A DNA stretch of 64,000 nucleotides from Candidatus Poribacteria bacterium (GCA_003635195.1 PYIY01000036.1:39840-103839); one strand, 5' to 3'. Counted from the stretch's first letter, positions 51,088 to 60,396 are shown. Notes: generated by a model from the letters alone, not told the origin. Numbers and translations: made by a program.

Positions 51088-51363
51088 GTTGCCTTATCGA
51101 ACCAGTATGGAATCGAAATAGGCTGAAGATCACAAACTCACAGTTTATGGTACATGGTTTCTAAGCAAACCTGTTTGGAATGTGTTGCTGATCAGTAAGC
51201 GTTGGACAATTTTCGGTAAATTTGTTTGAACGTGAATGGCACCCAAGATATCCTCAAAGTCTATGTATCCTTTCAGAACATATAGCACTCCGCTGGCGTG
51301 CGGAAGGGTTTGGTGCAGTAAGTTATTTTCTATCAAAACCTATAAAATTTACACACATTTTAT

Positions 51364-51392
51364 TTGACTTTTGGCAAAAAATGTAGTATAGT
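51364..51392 (+). promoter_or_regulatory. Sigma-70-like promoter upstream of tnpB
   Basis: TTGACT at 51364 and TATAGT at 51387 are separated by 17 bases, just before the left-end hairpin of the tnpB element. Confidence 0.5.
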
Positions 51393-51411
51393 TAGAGTAT
51401 CAGGTTGGAAA

Positions 51412-51448
51412 CCAGCATTACGAGCGTTACCGCTTGGTAACGTGCTGG
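51412..51448. repeat. Left-end hairpin of the IS200/IS605-type element
   Basis: CCAGCA, a 7-base bulge, CGTTACC, loop GCTT, GGTAACG and TGCTGG form an imperfect stem-loop about 50 bases upstream of tnpB. Bulged subterminal hairpins of this kind are the recognition sites of IS200/IS605 transposases. Confidence 0.65.
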
Positions 51449-51494
51449 CTTCCTCTCACCCGTAAGCAGATAAAAGCCTGATACCTCATATACC

Positions 51495-52721
51495 ATGAAC
51501 AATTTACGAACACAGCAGATAGCACTCAATCCCAATAACAAGCAGTCCACGCTCATGTCTCAACATTGTGGCTATGCCCGTGTTGCGTATAACTTCGCTC
51601 TGTCGTCGTTGAAAGTCGGATTAGACGACGATGAATGGCGAAGTCATATTGACATTAAGCGTGAGTTCAACGCCGTCAAATACGATAAGTTTCACTGGTG
51701 TAAAGACCTCTCACAAAACGCGTCCAAGAATGCGATACACAATCTTGGAGACGCAGTTACACGCTGGAAAAAAGGACAAAACAAGTTTCCCGTCTATAAG
51801 AACCGAAGTGGTAAATGCTCCTACCAAGCAGATAACGGCGAAGGAACTGTTGAAGTCTATAAAAAGCGTATCAACTTGCCTAAAATCGGTTGGATACGCA
51901 TGCGTGAAGTATTACGATATAGTGGCGAAATCACAAAAGTCGTTGTGTCTAAACATAACGATACGTGGTTTGTATCTGTTACCGTGAGACGACTCGACAG
52001 CGATAACTACAAGCACCAACCCGCTCTCTTTGACGATAGGCAGCCGATAGGCATTGACGTAGGTATCAATACACTTGCGACATGCTCTAATGGCGATACC
52101 TACGATAATCCCTGACCGCTAAAGCGATATGAGCGAAAGTTAGCACGTGCGAACCGTCAGCTCTCTCGTAGACAGAAAGACAGTCAGAACTGGTACAAAG
52201 CAAAGAAACTGCTATCAGGTGTGCATTATCGTATCGCTTGTATCCGAAATGACGCTCACCACCAAGCAACAATCCGTATTGTTCGCAAAGCAAGTGCTAT
52301 CGGTATTGAGACCCTGAATATCGCTGGCATGCTCAAGAACCGAAAAATAGCAAAGGCACTATCGGATTCAGCACTTGGTGGCTTTCTGTCTAAACTTAAA
52401 TACAAAGCAGATAGGCGTGGTCTACCGATACACGAGGCAGATAGGTTCTTTGCCAGTAGTCAGACGTGTAGCAACTGCGGACACAAGAAAGCAGACTTGA
52501 CACTCTCTGAATGGACATATCAATGCCCCGCATGTGGATATGAGATAGACAGAGACCTCAACGCTGCCTATAACCTGTGTCCCGCTTGATCTCTAACCGT
52601 CGCCACGAGTTGCGAGGAGACGCTAAACGCCTGTGGAGTTTCTGTAAGACCTTGTTTGAAGGCGCGAAACAACGAAGCAGGAATTATGGCAGAAACTAAA
52701 AGAACACTGTGGAGCTTATAG
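51495..52721 (+). pseudogene. tnpB: Interrupted tnpB (RNA-guided nuclease of IS200/IS605 type), no tnpA
   Basis: One continuous frame of about 409 codons carries two in-frame TGA codons, at 52113-52115 and 52587-52589. Before the first are the N-terminal helix-turn-helix (TLMSQHCGYARVAYNFAL) and RuvC motif I GIDVGINTLATCSNGD. Between the two are ERKLARANRQLSRRQ, motif II GIETLNIAGM, the zinc finger CSNCGHKKADL...CPACGYE and motif III DRDLNAAYNL. After the second the frame stays open and reads LNACGVSVRP, a common TnpB tail. All three acidic residues survive, but the protein would be split between RuvC I and II. No TnpA transposase is present. Confidence 0.85.
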
Positions 52722-53024
52722 GTTTTTGAGGTTTTGTTAAGTCCTAAACAACGGTTCTGTGAACGTCTGAAACTTTTGGAAAATATGCGGCACCGTGAAA
52801 CCGCAACGATCACGCTATACGCATTGTCCAAACTTTAGTACTGAGTACTGAAAACTGAAAGATTTTTTCATGCCTCACAGTGAGAGAAAAATCGTACTGC
52901 GGACTATTTGCATCAATACAGCACAAATCTCATAAAATAAATTTGCCTTTACAACTTATATGTGTTATCATATATAATGTATACTAAAATTAAGACCAAA
53001 CACGAGCATCCTATAATCCCGATT

Positions 53025-53079
53025 TGCGGCGTACTTGAAGAAACACCCCAGCAAAAACCCCAAATGCGATCTGCATTCA
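53025..53079 (-). repeat. Dispersed repeat family B (copy 2, reversed)
   Basis: GCGGCGTACTTGAAGAAACA, CCCCAGCAAAAACCCC and AAATGCGATCTGCATT are the reverse complement of the family B sequence at 61090. It lies inside the 821-base gene-free stretch that follows the tnpB pseudogene. Confidence 0.7.
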
Positions 53080-53198
53080 GACAAACAAAATGTTACACTT
53101 TCTACCAAATTATTTTTTTTGCATTAAAAAAACTGACACCGAAAACACCTCAGAAACCAGACACCACGTGGGTTCACACGGACAAACAAAAAACATGC

Positions 53199-53220
53199 AA
53201 TGTTACACTGGTGTAACATT
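53199..53220. promoter_or_regulatory. Operator-like palindrome AATGTTACAC-TG-GTGTAACATT
   Basis: Perfect 10-base arms around a two-base centre. A single arm, AATGTTACAC, also occurs at 53089-53098. The form is that of a dimeric repressor site, but no gene with a nearby start is obvious, so the target is unknown. Confidence 0.45.
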
Positions 53221-53282
53221 TTCAGGCATCCACATCAACAAAATGCATTAAGCCAAATCGTCGCGAAAAAAAAACGGAAATC

Positions 53283-53486
53283 ACGTCACATTCCCACGCT
53301 ACACGTGGATTCTGCACGTCACAGTGACGTTACGAACGTCACATTAACTGTCAGTGTTCCGTTATAAAATTTCATAGCAGCTTTCATAGCAACCTTCGAT
53401 AGAACCGCCAAAAACCTACTTGTAGCATGGATTCATAGCATTTCACAAATTTCATAGTTTCCTGATTTGCTATGAAAACTGTGAAA
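53283..53486. repeat. Iteron-like cluster: ACGTCACA and TTTCATAGCA repeats with a compound hairpin
   Basis: ACGTCACA occurs at 53283, 53316 (as the palindrome ACGTCACAGTGACGT) and 53336. TTTCATAGCA occurs at 53370 and 53382, with one change at 53431, as a partial copy at 53450 and inverted at 53468. The last copies form a two-step hairpin TTTCACA-TTTCATAG/CTATGAAA-TGTGAAA (53441-53486). The cluster lies just past the stop of the minus-strand gene at 53543. Confidence 0.55.
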
Positions 53487-53542
53487 TTTTACACAACGAC
53501 TCCAATCCAGTAAATCATTAGGAAGGTAGGAGACGCTCGAAA

Positions 53543-54121
53543 TCAGGGGGACCGGAAAATAAAGAAAAGTAAATAGGAGACAATAAACAGAACGTTCACG
53601 ATGACCAGCACCCATCGCGCAAATCGGGTTTTGAGTCTCGGAAAGAGATAGATGGAGGCGGCGAGGATGACGATTCTTTCAATGGGTGCGAAGATGTTGG
53701 CATGGTGTACATCATCCCAATAGGAGATGGGGCTTTCAAAGGCGAAATCGGAGAGTGGGTAGAAATGGCGGTGTCCGTCGTCGTGGTGCGTCAGGAAGTC
53801 GAAACCGCAATGGATCAGTAGACTCCACGCAAAGACGGTTATTTTCTCGGAGTTCAGTAGGTAGTACCCGATCCCTAATAGAATCAGGATCAGTGGGACG
53901 GAATTGAAAATATCGAAGAAATTTTGCCACGCTTCTGTGAAATATACGGAATCCCAAAGTTCACGCTGCGGCGTTTTGCGGATGATGCTTTCGATGATGA
54001 AGAAGATAAAGATCGGTAGATCGGGTAGCACGGCACCGATAAAGGCGTAGGAGTGGAGGAACGGTTTGTCTCGCTTGGAGAGGAGTGCTATATTCAGGAT
54101 GGCGTGTGATTGTGTTGTCAT
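53543..54121 (-). CDS. Integral membrane protein, metal-dependent-hydrolase-like (DUF457-related)
   Basis: About 192 residues from the ATG at 54121; further upstream the frame is not protein-like. Several hydrophobic helices alternate with conserved histidines and acids: TQSHAILNIALLSK, AVLPDLPIFIFFIIES, HCGFDFLTHHDDGHRHFYPL and SYWDDVHHANIF. The H-x-LNIALL...PDLP...D-x-x-THHDD...P pattern is that of the YdjM/DUF457 group of membrane-bound putative metal-dependent hydrolases. The substrate is unknown. It is divergent from comEC. Confidence 0.7.
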   Translation of the reverse strand: MTTQSHAILNIALLSKRDKPFLHSYAFIGAVLPDLPIFIFFIIESIIRKTPQRELWDSVYFTEAWQNFFDIFNSVPLILILLGIGYYLLNSEKITVFAWSLLIHCGFDFLTHHDDGHRHFYPLSDFAFESPISYWDDVHHANIFAPIERIVILAASIYLFPRLKTRFARWVLVIVNVLFIVSYLLFFIFRSP

Positions 54122-54284
54122 AGTCGTTGGCTGATGGTTTACGTCGGATCGCGAGCACAGCTCGCTCCTACGGCATATAAAGATTATAGCATAGTTGCGT
54201 AAATTCTGTTTAAAAAACTGGATATTTTGAGAGATATTGATATAATAGCGGGACGTTCTAACCAAAATCCTATATAGGGTTCAG

Positions 54285-56735
54285 ATGAAGTTCAAGCCGC
54301 GTCCCGCACTCTATTTTCTTATTCCGTATCTACTCGGCATCATTGTAGGGAGATGGTTATCCGTCCCGTCGCTGTGGCTTTGGATTGCTGTGCTGCTTTG
54401 CCTGATCGGTAGCATTGTGACACGGCACCGGAGGCGTTATCTCTGCTACGGGTTGCTGCATCTCGCCGTTTTTGCTGGTGGTATGCTCCGTTTGGAAACC
54501 GCTTCGTATTCACCGATTCCGCCACACTTTTACGATCAACCGATCAGTTTCTCTGGCACGACGACATATCAACCCGAACGCGGGGAGGCGTGGGATGCGT
54601 GTTACGCCACTGGCAAACTGCAGCTGCTGTCGGATCCAACACAGCAGGTGTCGGCGAAATTTCTCATCAGATTTCAAAAATTGGTGCCGCTTCGCTACGG
54701 TAGACACATAACGCTCACAGGTGTTCTGCGTCAACCGCAAGCCAAACGCAATCCCGGCGGATTTGATTACCGCGCTTACCTGGCACGGCAAGATGTTGTC
54801 GGTATCATTGATGCGAAAGGGCTGCTACGGATAGATGAACAGGGCGGATTTTTGCCTTTAAGTTGGATAGAGGCACTCCGTATCCGTACAGAACGCCTTA
54901 TTGACAGTATCTATACGACTGGATCAGGGACAGTAGAACCTTCGCTGCACGCACAGTTGCTCAAAGGCATCTTACTCGGCAAACGGAGCGACCTCCCCAC
55001 CGAGACGTTAGACATCTTCCGAAACAGCGGCACGTTTCATGTGCTGGCGGTTTCAGGTTTGCACGTCGGTCTCGTCGCGATGTTCTGCTACTTCGGGTTC
55101 GGATGCTTTCGGTTCCCACAAAAAGTCCTTTGTCTGTTGACGATCTTAGCAGTGCTTATTTACGCATCTCTGATCGGTTTTCGTCCGTCTGTCTTCCGTG
55201 CGTCGTTAATGGCGATCCTCTTTCTTTTTGCTACCCTTATTGACCGAGATGCGGACCTCTTCAATCTGTTGGCATTCGCTGCGTTGGTGTTGCTCCTTTT
55301 GAATCCGCAGCAGGTGTGGGATGTCGGGTTTCAGTTGTCTTTTGTCGCTGTGGTTTCAATTGTCTATTTCGTTCCGAAAATGGAGGGCCCACTGCGTCGG
55401 TTGTGGGAAAATGGAGACGGCTCGTCTTCACAGGGTAGCGTTCCGGTCTTGACGAGATGCAAGAACGCCGCAGTTAAATGGCTCGTCCTCTCCTATCTTG
55501 TGACGCTTGCAGCACAAATTGGGACAACACCGTTGATCGCCTACCACTTTTTCCGAGCCTATCCACTCGGTTTCATCGTGGGCCCGTTTGCCGTCGGGCT
55601 TGTCTCGCTTATCGTTGCCGTGGGTATGGTCTCCGTATGCGTCGGTTTTATCTATCTTCCGTTTGCGAAATTGATTGCTCTCCTTAACCATGCGATTATC
55701 TCGGTTTTCTTGACCCTGATCGGAACGTTTGGTCAGACGTGGGGTGTTGTGAAATTAGCACCACCGACATTTGGTCTCTTTGTGCTATATATCGGTCTGT
55801 GCTTGGGTATTGCGCACTGGCGATATGTCCATAAGCATCGGAGAACTGCAAGCCTCATTGGGTTGTCTATTTTTGCCATTTGGGTCTGGGATGCGGCGTT
55901 CCATGAAAGGGGCAAGTTGTTGGAAGTCGTCACGCTTGACGTTGGGCAAGGCGACGCGACGTTTGTTCGGTTCCCTGACAATCGGACGCTGTTGATTGAT
56001 GGCGGTATCCAGCGGTCATATTACGACGAGAAGCGGCAGAGGCTCGTTGATTATGATGTCGGTAAACGTGTGATTGAACCTTACCTCGATTTTCGCGGGA
56101 TTCGGAAACTGGACATGGTGGTGTTGACGCATCCGGACATTGACCACGGGGGTGGACTTGGGTATATCTTGGAAAATTTTGAAGTCGGACGTGTTCTCGG
56201 TATATCGGATATACCGCTCAATTCTCAGACGCATCGACGACTGCACGCTATTGCAAACGCACATAACATCCCTTATTCGTTTCCGTTCGCTGGAAGGATT
56301 GAACTCACACCGACAGCAACTTTGAACCTATTGCATCCGATAGATGCTGCCTCAACGAATCTGCTGGATCAGGACAAGAACGACGATTCTTTGGTCATTA
56401 AACTCACATATCACGAAGTAGACATCTTGTTCACTGGGGACATCGGTCAGAAAGCGGAGGCTCGGCTCATCGCGTCTGGACAAGATTTGCGTTCTGAGAT
56501 ACTGAAGGTACCGCATCACGGGAGCAGCACATCGAGCAGCGCACAGTTTATAGATGCAGTCGAGCCGCGTTATGCGATCTTCTCACTCGGTCAGAGCAGT
56601 CAGTATCAATTTCCGCATCCAGATGTGGTGGCGCGGTATCGCGCGCGTGACTGTGTGCAGGTCCGAACCGATGCATTCGGTGCGATTACACTCCGTACCG
56701 ATGGCAAACGGTGTTGGATTGAGGGGGTAAAATAG
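54285..56735 (+). CDS. comEC: ComEC/Rec2 family DNA-uptake channel
   Basis: 816 residues, full length. The first 60 residues are hydrophobic helices, then a DUF4131/OB-like region (TLTGVLRQPQAKRNPGGFDY and RAYLARQDVVG). The competence domain of membrane helices (about 210-530) includes HVLAVSGLHVGLVAMFC and IGFRPSVFRASLMA. A C-terminal metallo-beta-lactamase-like domain carries LDVGQGDATFVRF, LTHPDIDHGGG and KVPHHGSSTSSS. ComEC moves single-stranded DNA through the inner membrane during transformation, and its nuclease-like domain may degrade the other strand. No other competence gene is adjacent. Confidence 0.96.
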   Translation: MKFKPRPALYFLIPYLLGIIVGRWLSVPSLWLWIAVLLCLIGSIVTRHRRRYLCYGLLHLAVFAGGMLRLETASYSPIPPHFYDQPISFSGTTTYQPERGEAWDACYATGKLQLLSDPTQQVSAKFLIRFQKLVPLRYGRHITLTGVLRQPQAKRNPGGFDYRAYLARQDVVGIIDAKGLLRIDEQGGFLPLSWIEALRIRTERLIDSIYTTGSGTVEPSLHAQLLKGILLGKRSDLPTETLDIFRNSGTFHVLAVSGLHVGLVAMFCYFGFGCFRFPQKVLCLLTILAVLIYASLIGFRPSVFRASLMAILFLFATLIDRDADLFNLLAFAALVLLLLNPQQVWDVGFQLSFVAVVSIVYFVPKMEGPLRRLWENGDGSSSQGSVPVLTRCKNAAVKWLVLSYLVTLAAQIGTTPLIAYHFFRAYPLGFIVGPFAVGLVSLIVAVGMVSVCVGFIYLPFAKLIALLNHAIISVFLTLIGTFGQTWGVVKLAPPTFGLFVLYIGLCLGIAHWRYVHKHRRTASLIGLSIFAIWVWDAAFHERGKLLEVVTLDVGQGDATFVRFPDNRTLLIDGGIQRSYYDEKRQRLVDYDVGKRVIEPYLDFRGIRKLDMVVLTHPDIDHGGGLGYILENFEVGRVLGISDIPLNSQTHRRLHAIANAHNIPYSFPFAGRIELTPTATLNLLHPIDAASTNLLDQDKNDDSLVIKLTYHEVDILFTGDIGQKAEARLIASGQDLRSEILKVPHHGSSTSSSAQFIDAVEPRYAIFSLGQSSQYQFPHPDVVARYRARDCVQVRTDAFGAITLRTDGKRCWIEGVK

Positions 56736-56890
56736 TTATCAGTTTTCAGTACGATTTTTTCTACGAAAAATCTTTCAGTTTTCAGTTAAGAGGATTCTTG
56801 TGGCAGTTGAGGTTACTGGTCAAGCAACAGCACACTTCTTTAACTGTTCTCGCTGCGAAGCATGATAACTGATAACTGACAACTACTAAA
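56736..56890. repeat. Dispersed palindromic repeat family D (copy 2)
   Basis: Starts AGTTATCAGTTTTCAGTACG, has the hairpin GATTTTTT/GAAAAATC (56753-56772) at the place where the 42029 copy has GGTTTTTC/GAAAAACC, and ends ATAACTGATAACTGACAACT. It occupies the whole spacer between the convergent comEC and alcohol dehydrogenase genes. Confidence 0.7.
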
Positions 56891-56891
56891 A

Positions 56892-57983
56892 CTATCCCCC
56901 TGGCGCGATGGCGATGCGGATCTCGTCCTGACGCATTGCGTGTTCAAAGGCTTTGTTGATGTCCTTTAATGGGTATGTTTGGCCAATGAGTTCTGCAAAA
57001 GGGTAGCGGCCCCGGTTTTCTTCTACAAAACTGAGTGCAGTGCCGAGTGCGGTGTAATGGTAGTTGTGAACGCCTCGGAGTGTCACACATTTTGTAACAA
57101 TCTGGTGAGCATCTATAGAAGTATGCGCGTTTGGATAGACGTAGCCGAGTGTTAAAACGCGTCCACCGATTGCCGCCCATGTAGCGAGGTTCGGTAAGCC
57201 ACTTATTGCACCGCTAACTTCTACGCCGAGGTCAACGCCTCGTCCGTTTGTAAGTTGTTTTAGCGCGGCATCAATTTCTTCAATGGATACTTTTTCTGGG
57301 TTGAAGGTGTGCGTCGCCCCGAAGCGTTTGGCAATCTGCAAGCGTTCTTCGTTGATGTCTACAACTGCAACGATATTATAGTCCAGTTCCTGCAAATAGC
57401 AGGCTGCATAGATGCCTAACATCCCCGCACCGTGGATGACAGCCGACTCGTTAGGCTGTGTGCCGATGGTTGTTAAGCCGTTGACTACGGTTGCAAAGGC
57501 ACAGTTGACCGGCACCGCTTCTCCATCTGTTACGCCGTCAGGAATGTGATAGACAGCCGTCCCCGGGTGCAATTGGATATGACTGGCGAATCCGCCTGAC
57601 AAAGTGCTGGAGCCTTCGCTGCGTGCGTGTCCGTATTTGAAGAGCGTCTCGCATTTCTGCGGGAGTTTCCGATGTGTACAATAGTCACACGCGCCACAGG
57701 AAGCCATGAGACTCCACGTGACACGGTCGCCTTCGTGTAGCGGTTTGCCTGTTGCGGATTGGAGATGTGTCGGTGCTGCAATCGTACCGACGGCTTCATG
57801 TCCAAGTACACAGGGCGTATCTGCCCCGCGGCGACCTGAAACTGTGTGGAGATCGGAACCACAGATAGTCGCGAGAGAAACGCGAATAAGCGTACGCTCT
57901 GAAGTGATCCCGACAGGTATTTTGGAGACCTCAAAAGGTGTACCTGTCCCGTGAAATTGGGAAATCTGTGCTGATATTTGCAT
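56892..57983 (-). CDS. Zinc-dependent alcohol dehydrogenase (phosphonate-associated type)
   Basis: 363 residues of the medium-chain dehydrogenase family. Catalytic zinc ligands are Cys in ATICGSDLHT and the His/Glu of LGHEAVG. The structural zinc loop is CGACDYCTHRKLPQKC. The NAD-binding loop VIHGAGMLGIYAACYL is near residue 185, followed by Asp in VVDINEERL, indicating NAD preference. The sequence resembles dehydrogenases annotated with phosphonate catabolism, but no phosphonate gene is nearby, so the substrate is open. It has no operon partner. Confidence 0.9.
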   Translation of the reverse strand: MQISAQISQFHGTGTPFEVSKIPVGITSERTLIRVSLATICGSDLHTVSGRRGADTPCVLGHEAVGTIAAPTHLQSATGKPLHEGDRVTWSLMASCGACDYCTHRKLPQKCETLFKYGHARSEGSSTLSGGFASHIQLHPGTAVYHIPDGVTDGEAVPVNCAFATVVNGLTTIGTQPNESAVIHGAGMLGIYAACYLQELDYNIVAVVDINEERLQIAKRFGATHTFNPEKVSIEEIDAALKQLTNGRGVDLGVEVSGAISGLPNLATWAAIGGRVLTLGYVYPNAHTSIDAHQIVTKCVTLRGVHNYHYTALGTALSFVEENRGRYPFAELIGQTYPLKDINKAFEHAMRQDEIRIAIAPGG

Positions 57984-58057
57984 TGGATGTTTTCCTTGAA
58001 GTATGGTTTTAGTCCTTTCAAGTATGCAATTTTTGATGTATCATGTCAACAAATTTA

Positions 58058-58195
58058 AGAGTTATCAGTTGTCAGAGGAATGGTTATCGATTATCGGTTA
58101 TCAGTAAAGCAGTGGTTTCCAGTGTCCAGTGTCCAGTTGCCAGAAAGGACACATCTGGTAACTGGACACTGGTAACCACTGAAAACTGACAACCG
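58058..58195. repeat. Dispersed palindromic repeat family D (copy 3, inverted relative to 42029)
   Basis: ACTG/CAGT-rich segment containing TTTCCAGTGTCCAGTGTCC, AGAAAGGACACATCTGGTAA and ACTGGACACTGGTAACCACT. Its reverse complement matches 42075-42185 over about 110 bases. It lies just upstream of the argB promoter. Confidence 0.75.
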
Positions 58196-58202
58196 TTTTA
58201 AT

Positions 58203-58231
58203 TTGACAATACCACAGGGATTCCGTATCAT
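58203..58231 (+). promoter_or_regulatory. Sigma-70 promoter of argB
   Basis: TTGACA at 58203-58208 and TATCAT at 58226-58231 with a 17-base spacer, 43 bases before the ATG at 58275. Confidence 0.65.
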
Positions 58232-58274
58232 ATAGTATAACTTTTTATGAGAGATAAGGGATAAGAGATAGCAA

Positions 58275-59150
58275 ATGAATAAAACGGCTGAAGTTCTGAT
58301 TGAAGCCTTGCCTTACATCCGCCACTTTTATGATCGGCGGATTGTCATCAAATATGGTGGTGCCGCGATGGATGATAACCTACTCATTCACTCCGTCATG
58401 CAGGACATCGTTTTGATGAAATATGTCGGCATTCGACCAATTATCGTTCACGGCGGTGGTCCTCGGATTACTGCATGGATGGACAAAATCGGAAAAGTCC
58501 CAGAGTTTGTACAAGGACTCCGTGTAACCGATGCGGAAACGGTTGAAATTGCCGAGATGGTGCTCGGATCCATTAACAAAGAAATCGTATCGCGTATCAA
58601 TCAGCACGGCGGGAAAGCGATTGGGCTCTCTGGGAAAGATGCTAATTTGATTCTGGCAGAGAAAGAAAAAACGCAGATCACCAATGAAAACGGCGCGACA
58701 ATTGACGTTGACTTGGGATTCGTCGGGAAGATTATCGGGGTCAATACGGAGTCGGTTACTGCGCTTGATAAAGCCGGTTATGTGCCAGTCATCACACCGA
58801 TCGGTGTCGGTGTCGACGGTCAAACCTATAACATTAACGCCGATACAATGGCGGGCGAGATCGCGTCCGCGTTTCAGGCAGAGAAACTCATTATGCTCAC
58901 GGATACGCGCGGTATCCTCCGAGACCTTTCGGATGAGGCATCGTTAATCCCAACCATCCGTATGAGAGAGGTGGACGAATTTATTAAAGAAGGTTTCATC
59001 GCCGGTGGCATGCTGCCGAAGGTTGAGGCGTGTACAACAGCACTCATCGGTGGTGTGTATAAAACGCATATTATTGACGGTAGGATTCCGCATTCCCTGC
59101 TGCTTGAGGTTTTCACAGAGGGCGGTATCGGAACGGAGATCGTTAGATAA
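58275..59150 (+). CDS. argB: N-acetylglutamate kinase
   Basis: Second enzyme of arginine biosynthesis, phosphorylating N-acetylglutamate. 291 residues. The N-terminal helix AEVLIEALPYIRHFYDRR is the extension that builds the hexameric, arginine-inhibited form. The amino-acid-kinase core has IVIKYGGAAM (catalytic Lys), IVHGGGPRITAWM (phosphate loop) and LTDTRGILRD, and EGFIAGGMLPKVEACTTAL carries the second catalytic Lys. Product inhibition by arginine is therefore expected. It is followed by an uncharacterised conserved gene 52 bases downstream; no other arginine gene is in the window. Confidence 0.97.
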   Translation: MNKTAEVLIEALPYIRHFYDRRIVIKYGGAAMDDNLLIHSVMQDIVLMKYVGIRPIIVHGGGPRITAWMDKIGKVPEFVQGLRVTDAETVEIAEMVLGSINKEIVSRINQHGGKAIGLSGKDANLILAEKEKTQITNENGATIDVDLGFVGKIIGVNTESVTALDKAGYVPVITPIGVGVDGQTYNINADTMAGEIASAFQAEKLIMLTDTRGILRDLSDEASLIPTIRMREVDEFIKEGFIAGGMLPKVEACTTALIGGVYKTHIIDGRIPHSLLLEVFTEGGIGTEIVR

Positions 59151-59163
59151 GCAAACTATGATA

Positions 59164-59193
59164 ACCCCCCTTTATTCCCCTTATCAGGGGGGG
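59164..59193. repeat. Dispersed repeat family C (copy 2)
   Basis: CCCCCCTTTATTCCCCTTAT followed by CAGGGGGGG lies between argB and the next co-directional gene and ends at that gene's ribosome-binding site (GTAGGAGAAG). It may weaken read-through or translation of the downstream gene. Confidence 0.65.
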
Positions 59194-59202
59194 TAGGAGA
59201 AG

Positions 59203-60381
59203 ATGGCTGATATGAAGAAAATTGCTGCTATTATCACCACTTATTTTCAGCACTCGCATGCGGACGTAATCGCCACGAAATATATGAAAGGCTTCCCGAC
59301 GGATACAGGACTTGAGATGCCACGTGTGGAATTGGTATCCATCTATCTTGATCAGGTGGATGAACGAGATATTGGTGTCGGCTTGGCAGCCGAGCATGAC
59401 GTGCCTATCTATCCGAGTATTCGGCAGGCACTAACGCTCGGTGGCAGTGAACTCGCTGTTGATGGTGTACTGCTTATCGGCGAACACGGCGATTATCCGC
59501 ACAACGAGTTAGGACAGCACATGTATCCGCGCCGCTATATGTTTGAGCAGCTTTGCGGGGTCTTTGCTTCAAGTGGGAAGTCGGTGCCTGTCTTTTGTGA
59601 TAAACACCTCGCCTACAATTGGGACGACGCAATCTGGATGTATGAACGCGCAAACGCGCTGAATGTGCCGTTCATGGCGGGGTCTTCGCTACCGCTCGGT
59701 TGGCGGAAACCGTTTTTAGAGCACGCACTTGATACAGCATTGGCATCGGCTGTCGGTATCGGCTATGGCGGTGTGGAGTCCTACGGTTTTCACGCGCTTG
59801 AGACGTTACAATGTATGATTGAACGCCGAGAAGGCGGCGAGTCAGGCGTTGTGGCGATACAGTGTTTGGAAGGCGACTCAGTCTGGGAAGCGGGTGAGGC
59901 TGGAAAATGGTCTTTGGAATTGGCTGAAGCGGCGTGTGCACAGATCGAGAATCGTCCAGATAGTACGTTTATAGACGGATGTCCGAATCCAACGGCGTTT
60001 CTGCTTGAGCATACCGACGGGTTTTGTTCCGCAGTGCTGATGCTGAACGGCTACGTTTCAGATTTCGCGTATGCGGCAACGATTGGGGATTCGGTGGACG
60101 CTACGGAAGTTTACCTACAAAATGGACCGCCGTATTCCCATTTCAGTTATTTGAGTCTCAATATCGAGGAGATGTTTGTGACAGGAGAGCCGCAGTATCC
60201 AGTGGAACGGACGTTGCTCGTGACGGGTGTGCTTGATGCGCTGATGCACTCGCGAGCGGATGGATACGTTCGGGTTGAGACACCGCATTTAGCGGAACTG
60301 GCGTATCGTTCTTATGAGAAGATGCCTATTCGACCGGTAGCACCGCGTCCTGAAGGTGCTACGTTAGAGGCACTGCCTTAA
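59203..60381 (+). CDS. Conserved protein of unknown function, Rossmann-like, oxidoreductase-type fold
   Basis: 392 residues starting at ATG after GGTAGGAGAAG. It has characteristic segments such as HADVIATKYMKGFPTDTG, LAVDGVLLIGEHGDYPHNE and PVFCDKHLAYNWDDAIWM, then VPFMAGSSLPLGWRKP. I associate this pattern with a family widespread in Planctomycetes, Verrucomicrobia and Poribacteria and annotated as hypothetical. The alternating strands and PIYPSIRQAL segment recall the Gfo/Idh/MocA fold without its usual EKP motif. It follows argB by 52 bases, but a link to arginine synthesis is unproven. Confidence 0.82.
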   Translation: MADMKKIAAIITTYFQHSHADVIATKYMKGFPTDTGLEMPRVELVSIYLDQVDERDIGVGLAAEHDVPIYPSIRQALTLGGSELAVDGVLLIGEHGDYPHNELGQHMYPRRYMFEQLCGVFASSGKSVPVFCDKHLAYNWDDAIWMYERANALNVPFMAGSSLPLGWRKPFLEHALDTALASAVGIGYGGVESYGFHALETLQCMIERREGGESGVVAIQCLEGDSVWEAGEAGKWSLELAEAACAQIENRPDSTFIDGCPNPTAFLLEHTDGFCSAVLMLNGYVSDFAYAATIGDSVDATEVYLQNGPPYSHFSYLSLNIEEMFVTGEPQYPVERTLLVTGVLDALMHSRADGYVRVETPHLAELAYRSYEKMPIRPVAPRPEGATLEALP

Positions 60382-60396
60382 GAGGCATTTTCTTAT

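Noticed and set aside
51145..51336. 63-codon minus-strand frame upstream of tnpB
   Set aside because: No ribosome-binding site and no recognised domain; it lies in spacer DNA between the family A remnant and the tnpB element.
52962..53216. 84-codon frame in the spacer after tnpB
   Set aside because: It runs through the family B repeat and AT-rich DNA, has low-complexity composition and no ribosome-binding site.
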